Part shown: positions 30,594 through 41,819 of the stretch, one piece after another
Position numbering within the stretch: position 1 is the first letter of the stretch
Layout: each line of letters begins with the position of its first letter
NCBI RefSeq assembly: GCF_026262505.1
Contig: NC_067208.1
Coordinates: forward strand, 11,727,962-11,791,961
Source of the DNA: Trichomonas vaginalis G3
Lineage: Eukaryota > Parabasalia > Trichomonadida > Trichomonadidae
Reading direction: 5' to 3'
Length of the DNA: 64,000 nt
The notes under the pieces: generated by a model
What the model was told of the DNA's origin: nothing
Databases searched by the model: none
The model's input: only the letters and a program-made list of their open reading frames with translations
Made by a program: the position numbers and the translations under genes

Positions 30594-31043
30594 TTAAGGG
30601 TGCCCACCTCTTTGAATCATAGTATCAAAACCATTATTTACATATTGAATCACATCATTAACGGTTCCTCCTTCTAAAACGGTATCAAATGGTGGAGTCC
30701 AGATTTCCTGATGATGATCATAAAATCCAGCAAAATTAACCGTATTATTAGGTAAAATATGAATCTCAGCGGTATATCTTCTATCTAAATTTGGATGCCT
30801 TATATGTATACCATTACTACCTGGATAAAATCTCAAACCTTGATTTTGTTGACGCATCAAATTATTGAAATTTCTTTCTTCAGGGGTGAATGTTCTTCTC
30901 CGTTGACGTTGTGGTGGTGGTTGTTGCGGCTGTTGATGCTGTGGTGGGATTTGAAAAATTCGTTGCGGTTGATTATTTGGAATCTGAAAGTTAAAACCAT
31001 TTGGTATAAATCTATTCGGTTCCTTTTGTCTCTTCTGTGGCAT
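30594..31043 (-). CDS. Polinton 1 Pro/Gln-rich protein
   Basis: A 149-residue open protein. Residues 1-60 are Pro/Gln/Arg-rich (PPQHQQPQQPPPQRQRRR) and disordered. The rest is a compact β-rich domain with many aromatic residues (AEIHILPNNTVNFAGFYDHH). It lies between integrase and PolB, both leftward. The family is not recognised; nucleic-acid or scaffold binding is possible. Confidence 0.5.
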   Translation of the reverse strand: MPQKRQKEPNRFIPNGFNFQIPNNQPQRIFQIPPQHQQPQQPPPQRQRRRTFTPEERNFNNLMRQQNQGLRFYPGSNGIHIRHPNLDRRYTAEIHILPNNTVNFAGFYDHHQEIWTPPFDTVLEGGTVNDVIQYVNNGFDTMIQRGGHP

Positions 31044-31071
31044 TTTATTAAAAATAAAATTTTAAATTGTA

Positions 31072-31164
31072 TTAAATAAATGGCATACAACATCCATTTT
31101 CACAACATACAGCCTTAGTGTGTGCTCCTGTTAATGCAGTCTTACCGATTGTTAAGCGAGTCAT
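31072..31164 (-). CDS. Cys-rich micro-frame, Polinton 1
   Basis: A 30-residue frame starting MTRLTIGKTALTGAH and ending in a CCENGCC cluster. It may be a fragment of a longer gene rather than a true start. Listed because the paired cysteines are unusual for this sequence. Confidence 0.25.
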   Translation of the reverse strand: MTRLTIGKTALTGAHTKAVCCENGCCMPFI

Positions 31165-31229
31165 TGACCCGTTTTTAAGTTGTAAATTAATATTCTGACC
31201 ATCGAAAATAACTTATCATTTATTATATC

Positions 31230-34200
31230 CAAATAATTTTAGGTGTTAATTGTTTATTTTGTCGTAAACTAACACCTTTCATTTTTTGTGCAATCTTTTT
31301 AAAATCACTTCCATCAATTGAACCGTTGAATGATGTATAACACTTAAGGCATAAAGCAACCATGTTATCACCTTGTTTCTCAATTGCTAAACCCAATAAC
31401 TTCTTCTCATGTGCTTTTTCTTCAGCTTTATTCTTTAATTAGGTTTAAATTTCTCATCAAAACAGAAGAAATCAAATGGTGCGAATTTGAAAATGTTTTT
31501 ATCATAAAATTGTTTATCGTAACAATTGCTTGAAATGCTTGAGTGTTAGGAAGATTTGGGTCGCCAGCGATTGCCCAATAAGATGAATCAGTATCACCTT
31601 CAATGAAATGAAAACGATTAACATTCATGCATTTATACATAAAATCATAAATGAAAACTAAATACCAGTATTTAGCATTATCTAAAGTGAAGAATGCCTC
31701 TTGTAAACATGTATCACATCTAAAAATCTATCTTTAAGCATCACTTGATATGTATCCTCACCTATTTCTCTTATGTTTTTAAACTTATTTGACATACATG
31801 CAACGCGTGACTTCTGTGCATTCATTATTTAGTCTTTGCGTAATTTTGTGTATTCATTGCATCGTAACCATATGATCCATTAAGTGAAATCTTGCAAAAA
31901 AACTTTTTCCTTTATTTCCTTCTAATTCAGCCTTTTGTCTTTCTTCATAAATTCGTTCGCAAATTCATTAAAACAAGTGTTTTTCGTAAATGTTAAAATT
32001 GATTGAATATCATCGATGATAAATGAAATCTGTCTATTAGATACCAAAGATAATAAGAAGAAAATGGTTGATATTGTTGTGTGTTGATGCTAACTGAGTT
32101 AATTTCCTCTGTTTCTGGTCAACTGGTAGATTGTTTGATTTCATGTAATATACATAAAACTGCCAATTGTTTTTTTCATCTGTGATAATATCTAAGTTTC
32201 TTATTATCGGTAAAAAGTTATGTAATCATTAATGTATTTTTCATCAATGTGACCCTTTACTTCAGCCACGAATAAAGTATTTTTCTTCTTAATTATTCCC
32301 AGTGCTTTTGCTTTCTTTGTTGCTGTATCACAAATGATAACACCATTCAATTCTTCCCGGCATATACATTTATGGTCAGTATATTGAATGAAATCATGAG
32401 GATTAGATGAAAATGATGAAGGATATATAATGAATTAAAATCAACACCAACGAAATGAGTCATGATGTTGGAAGTGTCCTCATTTGATACAGTTTAGTTT
32501 CTGGATATATGAAATTTATTAATGTGCGTGATTCCTTTAAGATTTACTCTATGTTGAACATTTGATAGACCACCAGTAATTCCATTACGGAGAATGTGAT
32601 AAGCTTCAACTGAATCTAAAGTCATTGGTAAATTATTTTTAATGCATGATTTCTTAAATTGATTCTTAAACGTTGAATCTTCATCTTATTTGATTTACGA
32701 CATTGCAATAACAACACATTAACTGACAATTTTCTTTAGTATGTGGTTTTCATTATCGATTCTATCCAATGTTGGTTTATTTGCATATGTAAACGCTTTA
32801 CCACACATTTGCATTTAGATGAAAAGGATTAAATCGTGATAGTATTGAAAATCATCCATTGAAACATATTTTAGTATCTCTTTCTGCTTTTTCATCTTGT
32901 TCTTATATGATTCAATTTTATATTTCCAATACTTTTCGTTAATTCAAAACTTGATTCTATCTCTTCCTCAGATATTTTTCATTAGATTAAAGTCTTTATA
33001 TGCTAAAGCGTAACGAATCATTGAAGCATTCGATGATAAAGAAAGATTATGAAGCATATCAATCTTATAAACAAATGTTTCTTCAATAATTTATCGATTG
33101 GGTCAATCATAATTTCAACATCTTTATTGCAATAATGAATAAAATATTCTAATCTATTCTTAAAGTTTTTAGCATCATTGAGATATATTTGATAATCACT
33201 ATCTATATAGTTTCTTGAGTTAATGCTGAATAAAAATCTTGAGTGAATGTTCCACTTTATATAATTCTTCTTCGTAATTTCCCACGTGATGAATTGATAA
33301 GGGAAAAAGGATTTAACACGTGATTTATTGTTTCCGAAATCTTGAGTGAATTGGTCTAATGTCCCACCCGCTATATAATTTCTGATGTCAATAAATCTCA
33401 ATTCATATGGAACGTTTGTTTTCTTTACAATGATTGCTTAAATTGTGAAGATGAACCCAGCATTGATTTTATTTTCCATTTTGCAGTGTTTAAATCACGA
33501 AGAATTAAATTTAAATCAAACTTTCCCGAATTAAAACCTATGATATTCACTTTATTGAATTCCTCATCTAGAAGTTCTTTAAATGCTTCCTTCTGTTTTT
33601 CATTTAATGTATGGGACAAAGTCCCCGCCGTTTGCGGCTTCAATAATTCATTCATATTGACTCATATTTGATTTAGCAACTAATGAACAGGTTGAAAATA
33701 AAAACTCAATCCAATCAGAAATAAAAGAATCACTCGAAGTTAAGCAAAAATTCCTCGTATGTTTTATCATTTAATTTAACCGTTGATGATACCATGAATG
33801 GTTTTAAGTAAGCGTTCAAAGTTGCACACTCAGAAAGTTGTAATTCTTCTTTAGTCTCTAATGTTTCAAAGTCAAAAGTAATATAATATCTTGTCGGTTT
33901 ATAATATTTCTGCAAATTGTGAGCTAATAACCACTGATATATCTTCTGTTTCGTAATATGTGGTGCATATGGTTGCTGTGTCTTTTGCAATTGAACGTCT
34001 TGAATTAATCTTCCATTATTTTCTTTACATTTCTCACAATGCTTTAAAAATCTTCTTTGGTTTTTCCTTTCTGGATCATCACGGATAGAATAAACTTCTT
34101 CTTTACAATATGGACAAACTTTATAGCCGGTGAGTGCTTCAACGTCTGTTATTCTGTCAGCGTGAAGTTTTCCACATGGACTCTGTGTTAATAAAATATT

Positions 34201-34506
34201 TACTGTTTCAAATTCTGGATCTATCATTATTGATTCCACTAATGGAAAGTCTACCTTATTTATGTCCACGTCTTCTGGTTGAGGATCACAATAATAGAAA
34301 TCAATATTAACATTTAACATTCTCGCTAATCTCTCACTTTCTGATGAAATGTCAAACCCTTCATATGCATCTATTGCTTCATTTAAATAGCTTCTACGAG
34401 TTTTAGGATTAACACCATCAGGAATGTTATAGAAGCGTTTAAATAACCTTCTACCTTCTGCTCTAATTTGATTATCATTCATTTTAGCTGTTCCGTTTTT
34501 GTTCAT
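31230..34506 (-). pseudogene. Polinton 1 protein-primed DNA polymerase B region, broken
   Basis: Family-B polymerase signatures appear in order on the minus strand: a zinc-like CPYC...C..C segment near the N-terminus, the Exo I strand YITFDFETLE, the Exo II block NIIGFNSGKFDLN, the Exo III region and the polymerase C motif GDTDSSYW. The end of the region has a CLKCYTSF pair. The polymerase of this family replicates the element from a protein primer at the inverted repeats. The start at 34506 lies behind TTATTCTTACATAAATG. The region looks heavily broken, with eight or more breaks. Confidence 0.85.
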
Positions 34507-34555
34507 TTATGTAAGAATAAAAAATTAAAAAATAAATAAAAATAAAGTTTATTTT

Positions 34556-35691
34556 TTAAAGCCCATAAAATGAATTAAGAACACATAAATTTTTATCATC
34601 TGCGACGTGACGAATACATTTTAATTTACTCAAGAATGCGTACCCTGATACATTAAATCTAATTCCTGTCTTATTTAATTTCACAACTTTGAAAAGGAAT
34701 GTATGAATAGCTATAAAATGATGAGAAGATGTTTTATGGGTTGCTTCCATTTTTTCTGAAATAAATGAATAAATATAATGTTTAAGTTTTCATATCTTTT
34801 ATGTTCTTAATAACGAATGGTATAGACCTTTCACTTCGTCTTCCTTCGGTGCTGTTCTTTCATATGAAACATTATTGTATCTTCAACAATGAAACCACAA
34901 TCACACAAAATTTTATAGTTCCAATGGTTTCTTTTGATATTTTATCTAATAAATCAAAAACTTTATCAACACCTGTGCATTTATTTAAATAATAATTTGT
35001 GTAAATATCATGATCTTCTTGCTTAATCGTATTAGTTGCATATGTCACGTTTTTCAGAGCTTTTTTGAATTTCTCAGAATCGAGAGGGGGTGAAAGTAAG
35101 ATACAAGGGTATTCTTCATTATCAATAAATTGTAACTTATGTTTACGAATAAATTTAGTACCTTCTTCTGAAAGTGTTTCGTCTATTTCACCATCTAATA
35201 AATTTTGTGTTGATTCTAAGACATAATTTTTATATCTTTCTTCATGAGATTTCTGTACTTCTGATTCTGAAGCTGGGATATTCATTAAACCCTCTACTTC
35301 GTTTTCATTATATTTTTCAACTTCTCTTAATTCCTTAATTTTTTCATCTATTTCATCTCTTATTTTTTTTCAGTCTTTCAATTTCATTGTATTCATCATC
35401 TTTAATCCGTTCTTCATAATATTCAGGGAAAACATCAGGTTCTTTAGGTTTTTCTTCTTCAGATGTGGGATATAAGAAATTTATAACATCATCTTTATTC
35501 ATTTTTCCATCATAATCTAAATCATTTAATAACTCCGCGAATTTTTGACAATTTCTTAAATAATATTTATTAACTTCATAACCTACCTCCTCTAATATAT
35601 CCTTTATTTCCTCGTTTGTGAATCCTAATTTTTTAACGTTGTTAGTCTTGACACTCATTTCATACAAAATAAAAAATAAAATAATAAACAT
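34556..35691 (-). pseudogene. Polinton 1 genes upstream of polB; terminal-protein candidate
   Basis: This region holds the leftward genes just upstream of PolB. The first opens near 35661 (MSVKTNNVKKLGFTNEEIKD) and its N-terminal about 50 residues align with the gene upstream of PolB in Polinton 2 (57134-58072): EIK..L.E...V.K.Y..N....A..LND..Y.G......I. The rest is acidic and helical. In protein-primed systems such as phi29 the terminal-protein gene sits next to the polymerase gene, so this is a terminal-protein candidate by position. The region looks broken, with about two breaks. Confidence 0.45.
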
Positions 35692-35778
35692 AACTAAGTT
35701 TTAATTTATTGTAAGAAGTTTATTTTATTTTTATATATAAATCATTCTTAAGGTCAAACAGACTTCTTATTTTTATAT

Positions 35779-37375
35779 GAATTCCATCCTCTTTAATGTC
35801 ATCAATGATTACCATTTCATTATTTTCAATTTCTTCTTCTCGTTTATGAGGTTGTTGTAAACAGAAATTCATCAAAAGTGACACCTCAGAAAAGCTAAAA
35901 TATTGAATTTTTGGAACTTTTGATAGAGCACGTTTTTAAATATTAATTAAAGTAAATGTATATTTTGTAAAGATTCTTTTTAATAAAAAATAAAATTTTG
36001 AAGAAGAGCACAAAATCTTCTGAAAAATAATATCACATAAACTCATATTATTTTCTAATATATAACTATTTTATATAAAAATCAAATTCAATGATCTTAA
36101 AAGCGAAGGATAAACCTCAAAAATTACGAATATAATGAGTGGGAATATAATGCTTATCTATCATAAAACCATATGAAATATCAATTTTTGCTTTACGCCT
36201 AATTTTTGACGACAATTAGCAAAAAAATGTTAAATGTTAACACTCAGTCATTTGAATATGAAAAATAAAAATTGACTTTGATTAAATGTTTTTATTTATC
36301 ATGCAATTCTTCTTGCGACCAAAGATTTGAATAAAATTTCAAAAATAAGATAGCTTAAAAAATAATATACGGTAGTGTTTATAATAGATGAATAGTATAT
36401 AAATTCTATTAAAATGGATTTGATCCAAAAAAAATATAAACCAAAAATAATTGTTATAATTTAAATGAAGAAGTAATTTAAAACGATTTTATTTATGATC
36501 AAATTTTATATATTTTTTTGGATCAAATCCATTTTAATAGAATTTATATACTATTCATCTATTAGTAAACACTACCGTATATTATTTTTTAAGCTATCTT
36601 ATTTTTTGAACTTTTATTCAAATCTTTGGTCGCAAGAAGAATTGCATGATAAATAAAAACATTTAATCAAAGTCAATTTTATTTTTCATATTCAAATGGA
36701 CTGAGTGTTAACATTTAACATTTTTTGCTAATTGTCGTCAAAAATTAGGCGTAAAGCAAAAATTGATATTTCATATGGTTTTATGATAGATAAGCATTAT
36801 ATTCCCACTCATTATATTCGTAATTTTTGAGGTTTATCCTTCGCTTTTAAGATCATTGAATTTGATTTTTATATAAAATAGTTATATATTAGAAAATAAT
36901 ATGAGTTTATGTGATATTATTTTTCAGAAGATTTCATTCTATATGCCTATGAAAAGTACTCTCAAAACTAACTTTTCCTAATTATAATTAAATCTAGAAT
37001 ATTGTATTATGCTTAGTATTATTTCATTTTTCTCATTCAATTTAGAATTTACAAATGTCAAAAAATTGAGAGCTGTCACTTTTGATGAATTTCTGTTTAT
37101 TACATTTTGGCTTTCATATTCATTTAATAATTCACAATCTTCATTTTTAAATTGAAGTTTAACCCATTCAGGATTTAAACAATGTTTAATTAATCATGGA
37201 ATATCTGACATCATCTATATATATATATAGATTATTTTATAAAAGATAAAAAAATAAATTATTTTAAAATTAATGTTAATTTTTTTAATGATTTATAAAT
37301 AAATATATTTTAATGCATCGTCTATATATATAGATGTAACAAAAAAAGTCACTAAACCCGTCATATCCTACTACT
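35779..37375. repeat. Right terminal inverted repeat of Polinton 1, interrupted
   Basis: The outer part 37104-37375 and the inner part about 35779-35852 are the reverse complement of the left repeat. The foldback element lies between them, and about 75 bp of repeat is absent there. The end is TCATATCCTACTACT, followed by CTTAAT. Confidence 0.9.
35853..37104. mobile_element. Long foldback element in the Polinton 1 right repeat
   Basis: About 1.25 kb, nearly all inverted repeat. The ends are TGT...AAACAGAAATTCATC (left) and its complement (right). Long stretches pair inward, for example GTTAAATGTTAACACTCAG-type sequence on either side, down to GGATTTGATCCAAAAAA (36417) and its complement ending near 36530. 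The unpaired centre is about 65 bp. There is no coding frame. Arms are near-identical over most of their length, but the innermost and outermost parts differ slightly. It is a foldback or MITE type with no clear target duplication. Confidence 0.8.
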
Positions 37376-37381
37376 CTTAAT
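37376..37381. repeat. Target-site duplication CTTAAT, right copy
   Basis: CTTAAT follows the right end of Polinton 1 and matches the copy at 12993-12998. Confidence 0.9.
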
Positions 37382-37605
37382 ATCTGATGAATATAAGTTA
37401 TTTAAATTTATTATGGATCTCACTAATCCATTATGAACGTTATTGAAAGGCAGTTAGAATTCTTTACAACAAGAATTCCAAGTTTTTCGTCAGAGAGTGT
37501 TTTCATTTAATCGAAAGTCCCATTAATCTAATGGGAAAAACTACCAATATCAAATTGTTATTGAATTCATCGCACGACTAGAATTTTTTTTTCAATAAAA
37601 AAATT

Positions 37606-39729
37606 ATGAATGAAGGACCTTTTGTAGGTATTGACCTTGGAACAACATTTTCCACAGTAGCCGTTTATAAACCTGCACAAAAATCATTCGATGTTCTAAA
37701 AATTGATGGAGACACACAAGTTCCTTCAGTTATTGCTTTTGGAGATGAACTTGTTTATGGTCAGCGAGCTAAGAGCTTGATGGCAAACATACCACAAAAT
37801 ACAGTTTATGATAGTAAAAGAATGATAGGAAAGATGTATTCTGAACTTGATGAAAATGATATTAGAAACTGGCCATTCAAAGTTAATGATTATGGTGGAG
37901 CCCCTTCAATTCAAGCGGTTCTTAAAAGACAAATACGTGAATATCGTCCATACGAAATTTCCTCCTACATTTTAAGTTATCTTAAAAAGAAATCAGAAGA
38001 TCAGCTTGGTGTACCCATCAAAAAAGCTGTTATCACTGTTCCTGCTTATTTCGACGATAGACAGAAGGCAGAAACAAAGTTGGCCGCCAAATTTGCAGGA
38101 TTTGGTGATTTCGAGCTCATGAATGAACCTACAGCAGCAGCGCTTTGCTACATGCATACATTCCAGAAATTCTCTGACTCAAGCAAAATCCTTGTTTATG
38201 ACTTTGGTGGCGGTACATTTGATGTTTCTTTGGTTGGAATCAATGGCAAAAATTTCGAAGTTATCGGTTATGATGGAGACTCTCATTTGGGAGGCCAAGA
38301 TATCGATAACGCCCTCGTACAGTACTTCGCTCCTAATTTCTTGATGAAAACAAGAATTGATATCTTTGCAGACGATAATCAATCGAAGCGATACAAAGGT
38401 CAGATGAAGCAACAATGCGAGCACCTCAAAAAACAGTTTTCTCCGAATGTCAAAAGTGGTTCAATAAATATTCAGCTTCCAACAAACGATAACCACACAG
38501 CAACGATAGATGTCGATAAATACAACCAAATCATATCACCAATCATCGATTTATCCTTTACAAAAGTTGATTATTTACTAGCAGAGCACGGAGTCAATCC
38601 TTCTCAACTTACTGACATTATTTTGGTCGGAGGAACTTCCCTGATCCCATTAATCCGCGAAAAAATCAGAGATAAGTACAAAATCGAACCAAAAGCAAAC
38701 ATTCCACCTTTCGATGCCGTAGCTGCTGGAGCATGCATCAAAGCATATCTTAAAGGCCGTAAGAAACAAAGATCAAGCCGTGCAGCAACGACAACAAGAA
38801 GATCTCCTCAAATGCCACCTCCAGTTAACTATCCACGAGCTTCTACAGTAGAAGATAACCCTTACGCCAATCTCGAACCTATTCCGCCTATCCAGCCTCA
38901 AGTAGTTTCGATAGATCCGATTATGCCACCAAGTTTTGAGTCAATTAGCAGCGGTGAGCCTGAATATCCAGATATTACGATAATTACCGACCAACCAATT
39001 ATCAACCAGACCCAGTTCGAGCCACTTTTCGAACCACCACCGAATATCGAGTATGTTCCTGACGAAAATGAGCAGCCGAACCCGTATATCGGCATGCCAG
39101 AGGAAGATATCGACATAGAGATCCAAGAAGCCACTCCACATTCGTTCGGAATTATTGCGAATAAGAAAGTGGTCAAAATGATCGAGAAGAACACTAAATA
39201 TCCATATTCTCGGACCAAGGCATATCATCGCAGGAGCGAATCCCAGACAATTACCATCAAAGTCGCTCAAGGCGAATCTGAGATTCCATCAGAGTGCAAA
39301 ATCATCGGAATCTACTCTGTACAGATGCCAGAAGACATCTACGACATCGACATAACACTCACAGTCGATAGCGATGGAATTATGTCTGTACGCGCTAATT
39401 ACAGTGATGAAACAAAGAAATTCGTGTTGAATAATGAACACACGAGTTTGTCTCACCAGGATATCGACAGATTGCAGGCAAACAGAGCAGTTATCAGCGC
39501 AGAAAACAGGTTCCAGACAGCGTTAGATGACTGGCATAGATATATGACTGAACTGAAGAAAATGAGGAAGACGGCGAATGAAGGAAAGAAAAGGAGAATT
39601 AATGATAACATCGAAAGAATTGAGACTTATATTGATGATAACCCTAATCCGTCTGCTGATGAAATTGATAGAGTTTCTAAGGAATTATACGAAATGGTCG
39701 ATAATGTTAAGTGGGCATTTAATTTATAA
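37606..39729 (+). CDS. HSP70: Divergent HSP70-family chaperone
   Basis: A 707-residue protein. The actin-like ATPase domain, about residues 1-385, carries phosphate-1 GIDLGTTFSTVAV (8-20), VITVPAYFDDRQ, NEPTAAAL, phosphate-2 VYDFGGGTFDVSL (about 197-209) and the adenosine motif ILVGGTSLIPLI (about 338-349). A Pro-rich, disordered segment of roughly 120 residues (about 390-510) separates it from a substrate-binding-type domain and a helical lid. The usual short linker motif is not evident and there is no EEVD or ER-retention tail, so it is an atypical, probably cytosolic, member. Known HSP70s fold and remodel proteins using ATP. It begins only about 225 bases beyond the right end of Polinton 1. 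The frame is intact. Confidence 0.9.
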   Translation: MNEGPFVGIDLGTTFSTVAVYKPAQKSFDVLKIDGDTQVPSVIAFGDELVYGQRAKSLMANIPQNTVYDSKRMIGKMYSELDENDIRNWPFKVNDYGGAPSIQAVLKRQIREYRPYEISSYILSYLKKKSEDQLGVPIKKAVITVPAYFDDRQKAETKLAAKFAGFGDFELMNEPTAAALCYMHTFQKFSDSSKILVYDFGGGTFDVSLVGINGKNFEVIGYDGDSHLGGQDIDNALVQYFAPNFLMKTRIDIFADDNQSKRYKGQMKQQCEHLKKQFSPNVKSGSINIQLPTNDNHTATIDVDKYNQIISPIIDLSFTKVDYLLAEHGVNPSQLTDIILVGGTSLIPLIREKIRDKYKIEPKANIPPFDAVAAGACIKAYLKGRKKQRSSRAATTTRRSPQMPPPVNYPRASTVEDNPYANLEPIPPIQPQVVSIDPIMPPSFESISSGEPEYPDITIITDQPIINQTQFEPLFEPPPNIEYVPDENEQPNPYIGMPEEDIDIEIQEATPHSFGIIANKKVVKMIEKNTKYPYSRTKAYHRRSESQTITIKVAQGESEIPSECKIIGIYSVQMPEDIYDIDITLTVDSDGIMSVRANYSDETKKFVLNNEHTSLSHQDIDRLQANRAVISAENRFQTALDDWHRYMTELKKMRKTANEGKKRRINDNIERIETYIDDNPNPSADEIDRVSKELYEMVDNVKWAFNL

Positions 39730-40064
39730 AATAAATGATTTCATGATTTTTTATTAATTTTTTTTCATTGAGTCCTTGAAATAAGTTGTAGACATCTTCA
39801 TATAGACTTCTACGAGAGAATATGCTGCATATAATGGAGAGAATATCTTGATATTTCTAGATTTTACACATTTTGGATCATTTTGATGCAATCTTTAGAT
39901 ATAGGAATAAACGTTTAGTTAGGAGGATGTTTAGATAAGTATCCCATTTAGGCATTTAAGGATAGATAAGTTAGTCAAATGTACCACATTAAGTATTTTT
40001 AATATTGACAAATTTTTATGATACCTCGAATAATATTTCAGACCCCAAATTAAAATAAAAGCAA
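39730..40064. other. Intergenic region
   Basis: AT-rich spacer between two rightward host genes. No feature beyond likely promoter and 3' signals is seen. Confidence 0.5.
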
Positions 40065-40631
40065 ATGAATGTTTCTCCATCGAAACGCGCTAAAGGTACA
40101 ATTCAAGTGTCATTCATTATTAAAAATGTTCGCGGTGATCACCTTGGCTCTCAATGTGTAATTGCGAGTGTTAACGATAAATCTTTTGTATTAAAACCTC
40201 GAACTATTAAAGGAGATACTAGATATTATGAAGCAGGCCATACCTGCTTCATCAATGTTGATGATGATGAAATCAGATTTGGCGTTGCAATTGTTACTCC
40301 AAATAACGATAAGTTTTTCTTCCATACTTTCGCATATACAGACTTTTATCCATCGAAATACCCAACTTGCCAAAAACTCAAGATGAATACGCCCGCAAAT
40401 CTATACGAAATTTCAGCTCAATTATTTACGATGCCGTATACACGAGGAACTGGAAGCCCAACATCAAATCTTAATATGACAGCCCATACAATGACTCCAG
40501 GGCGTTCTAACCAAGCAAATGAGAGTCCTAGAGATAATTTAGCTCAAACAATGCCTGTTAGAGCCCCATCTAAACTAAGTCAGACTAGCACACCTCGAAA
40601 TCGTAGTAGATATCAAATGTCTCCAAAATAA
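40065..40631 (+). CDS. C2-like domain protein
   Basis: A 188-residue protein. Residues about 9-125 form a β-rich domain (GTIQVSFIIKNVRG...CVIASVNDKSFVLKPRTIKGDTRYYEAGHTC) that resembles an N-terminal C2 (NT-C2) or related β-sandwich, without the acidic loops of calcium-binding C2 domains. The last 60 residues are Ser/Thr/Pro/Asn-rich and basic (PGRSNQANESPRDN), probably disordered and open to phosphorylation. Membrane or protein docking is a reasonable inference. No signal peptide or membrane helix. The gene is intact and alone. Confidence 0.6.
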   Translation: MNVSPSKRAKGTIQVSFIIKNVRGDHLGSQCVIASVNDKSFVLKPRTIKGDTRYYEAGHTCFINVDDDEIRFGVAIVTPNNDKFFFHTFAYTDFYPSKYPTCQKLKMNTPANLYEISAQLFTMPYTRGTGSPTSNLNMTAHTMTPGRSNQANESPRDNLAQTMPVRAPSKLSQTSTPRNRSRYQMSPK

Positions 40632-41808
40632 TTGTTTGATTACTCAAAAAAATTATATTTATAATTTTATGTAATGTATTATTGTTAAATTCCATTATTT
40701 TTTGATTTAAGAAAATAGAGTACATTTATGTTGATAATTAATTTAATGTAATCAGTTGAAATCAAAAATATATTATATCCTAAACTGTATGGGCCATCAA
40801 ATTCATTGCCATGGAAGCACCAAAATGCTGTATTGCGAATGCATTAAAGCTCTCAATATTTTTTTTTAAATAATGAGGCTTGTGAACACGAATGAGCTTT
40901 GATAAGATCAAGATGAATCATTTAAGATTATGTGGAGGGAGGGAGAGAGATCCTCAAATATGGCGAGATTTATTTGTGGAAATATATATCATAAAATTCC
41001 GAGAAGTGCGAAATATCATTCAATTTTTGAATAAAATTCAAAATGTTTTGTATCGTAGATTCATAATGATTCATAAGAATTTCCGCTCTTATCTAATATA
41101 CAATGCAACCTAATACTGCTTTTCTGTGATCTTTTCTAAATTGTCTATTTTCACTATTCGCTAAGAAACTTTGCCCGAGCAATGTACTTAGGTACAGAGA
41201 TATTAGCTTTTTCATGAGTATCTTTATAGAATAAACAAAATCAATAGGTACAGCCAAAAGACCAATTCCGACTAAATAAAAATTTCGCAAAAAGATGAGG
41301 TTTTTGATATTCCGAAAATAAAATATCGAAGTTGTACATACTAAGGGCACTTTAATTCTTAATTCTTAAATTTTAAGATGAGGGTCGGCGGTTTTCTGAC
41401 TCGATGTTTTACAAATAAACTTGAAATCACATTCATCATGTCCATCTCTCAAAATTTATGGGAAACAAAATGTGTGCATGCTTAGTATATGATTTCAAGT
41501 TTAATTTTTTTATTATTATTATTTATTTTATTTTTTTTTACTCGTCGATGCAAACTATTCTATAATATAATGCTTATTGTAATTATCGATGTTGCAACAA
41601 ATTGCTATCTAAACAATTCAATTTTTAAGATACCCTCAATTTTTTATGATGAGGCTCCATCTAAGCTAATCTGATATATTATTTGTTTTTTTTTCTTGAA
41701 GGTTGGAAAACCGTAATATGCCTACAATTATTTAATTTGAAATTGAAATCATACATCAGAAAAAAATTGACAAAGCTATCAAAAATTTAATTGAAAGCTA
41801 TTTAGTCC
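40632..41808. other. Gene-free region
   Basis: About 1.2 kb, AT-rich, with only short frames lacking any recognisable protein character. No repeat or RNA gene supported. Confidence 0.5.
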
Positions 41809-41814
41809 TCATTT
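41809..41814 (+). promoter_or_regulatory. Initiator-like TCATTT box
   Basis: TCATTT with its A nine bases before the ATG of the TPFET-repeat gene fits the trichomonad Inr. Confidence 0.5.
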
Positions 41815-41819
41815 TTATA

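Larger units (their letters stand above)
12999..37375. mobile_element. Polinton/Maverick element 1, full length, broken
   Basis: A 24.4-kb Polinton (Maverick) with both ends present. The terminal inverted repeats begin with AG, as in the family, and a 6-bp CTTAAT duplication flanks them. Parts from left to right: terminal-repeat gene, small genes, Kolobok insertion, two small basic proteins, major capsid region, packaging ATPase region, structural candidates, minor-capsid candidate, fibre, primase-helicase, integrase, PolB and terminal-protein candidate, then the right repeat interrupted by a foldback element. Many genes are broken; I estimate at least twenty breaks overall. The terminal repeats are almost identical to each other, which suggests fairly recent insertion or later homogenisation. 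It is treated as a fossil copy. Confidence 0.93.

Noticed and set aside
40892-41350. Small host genes
   Set aside because: Frames of 73-85 residues in AT-rich sequence with no motif, no promoter box and unlikely composition.
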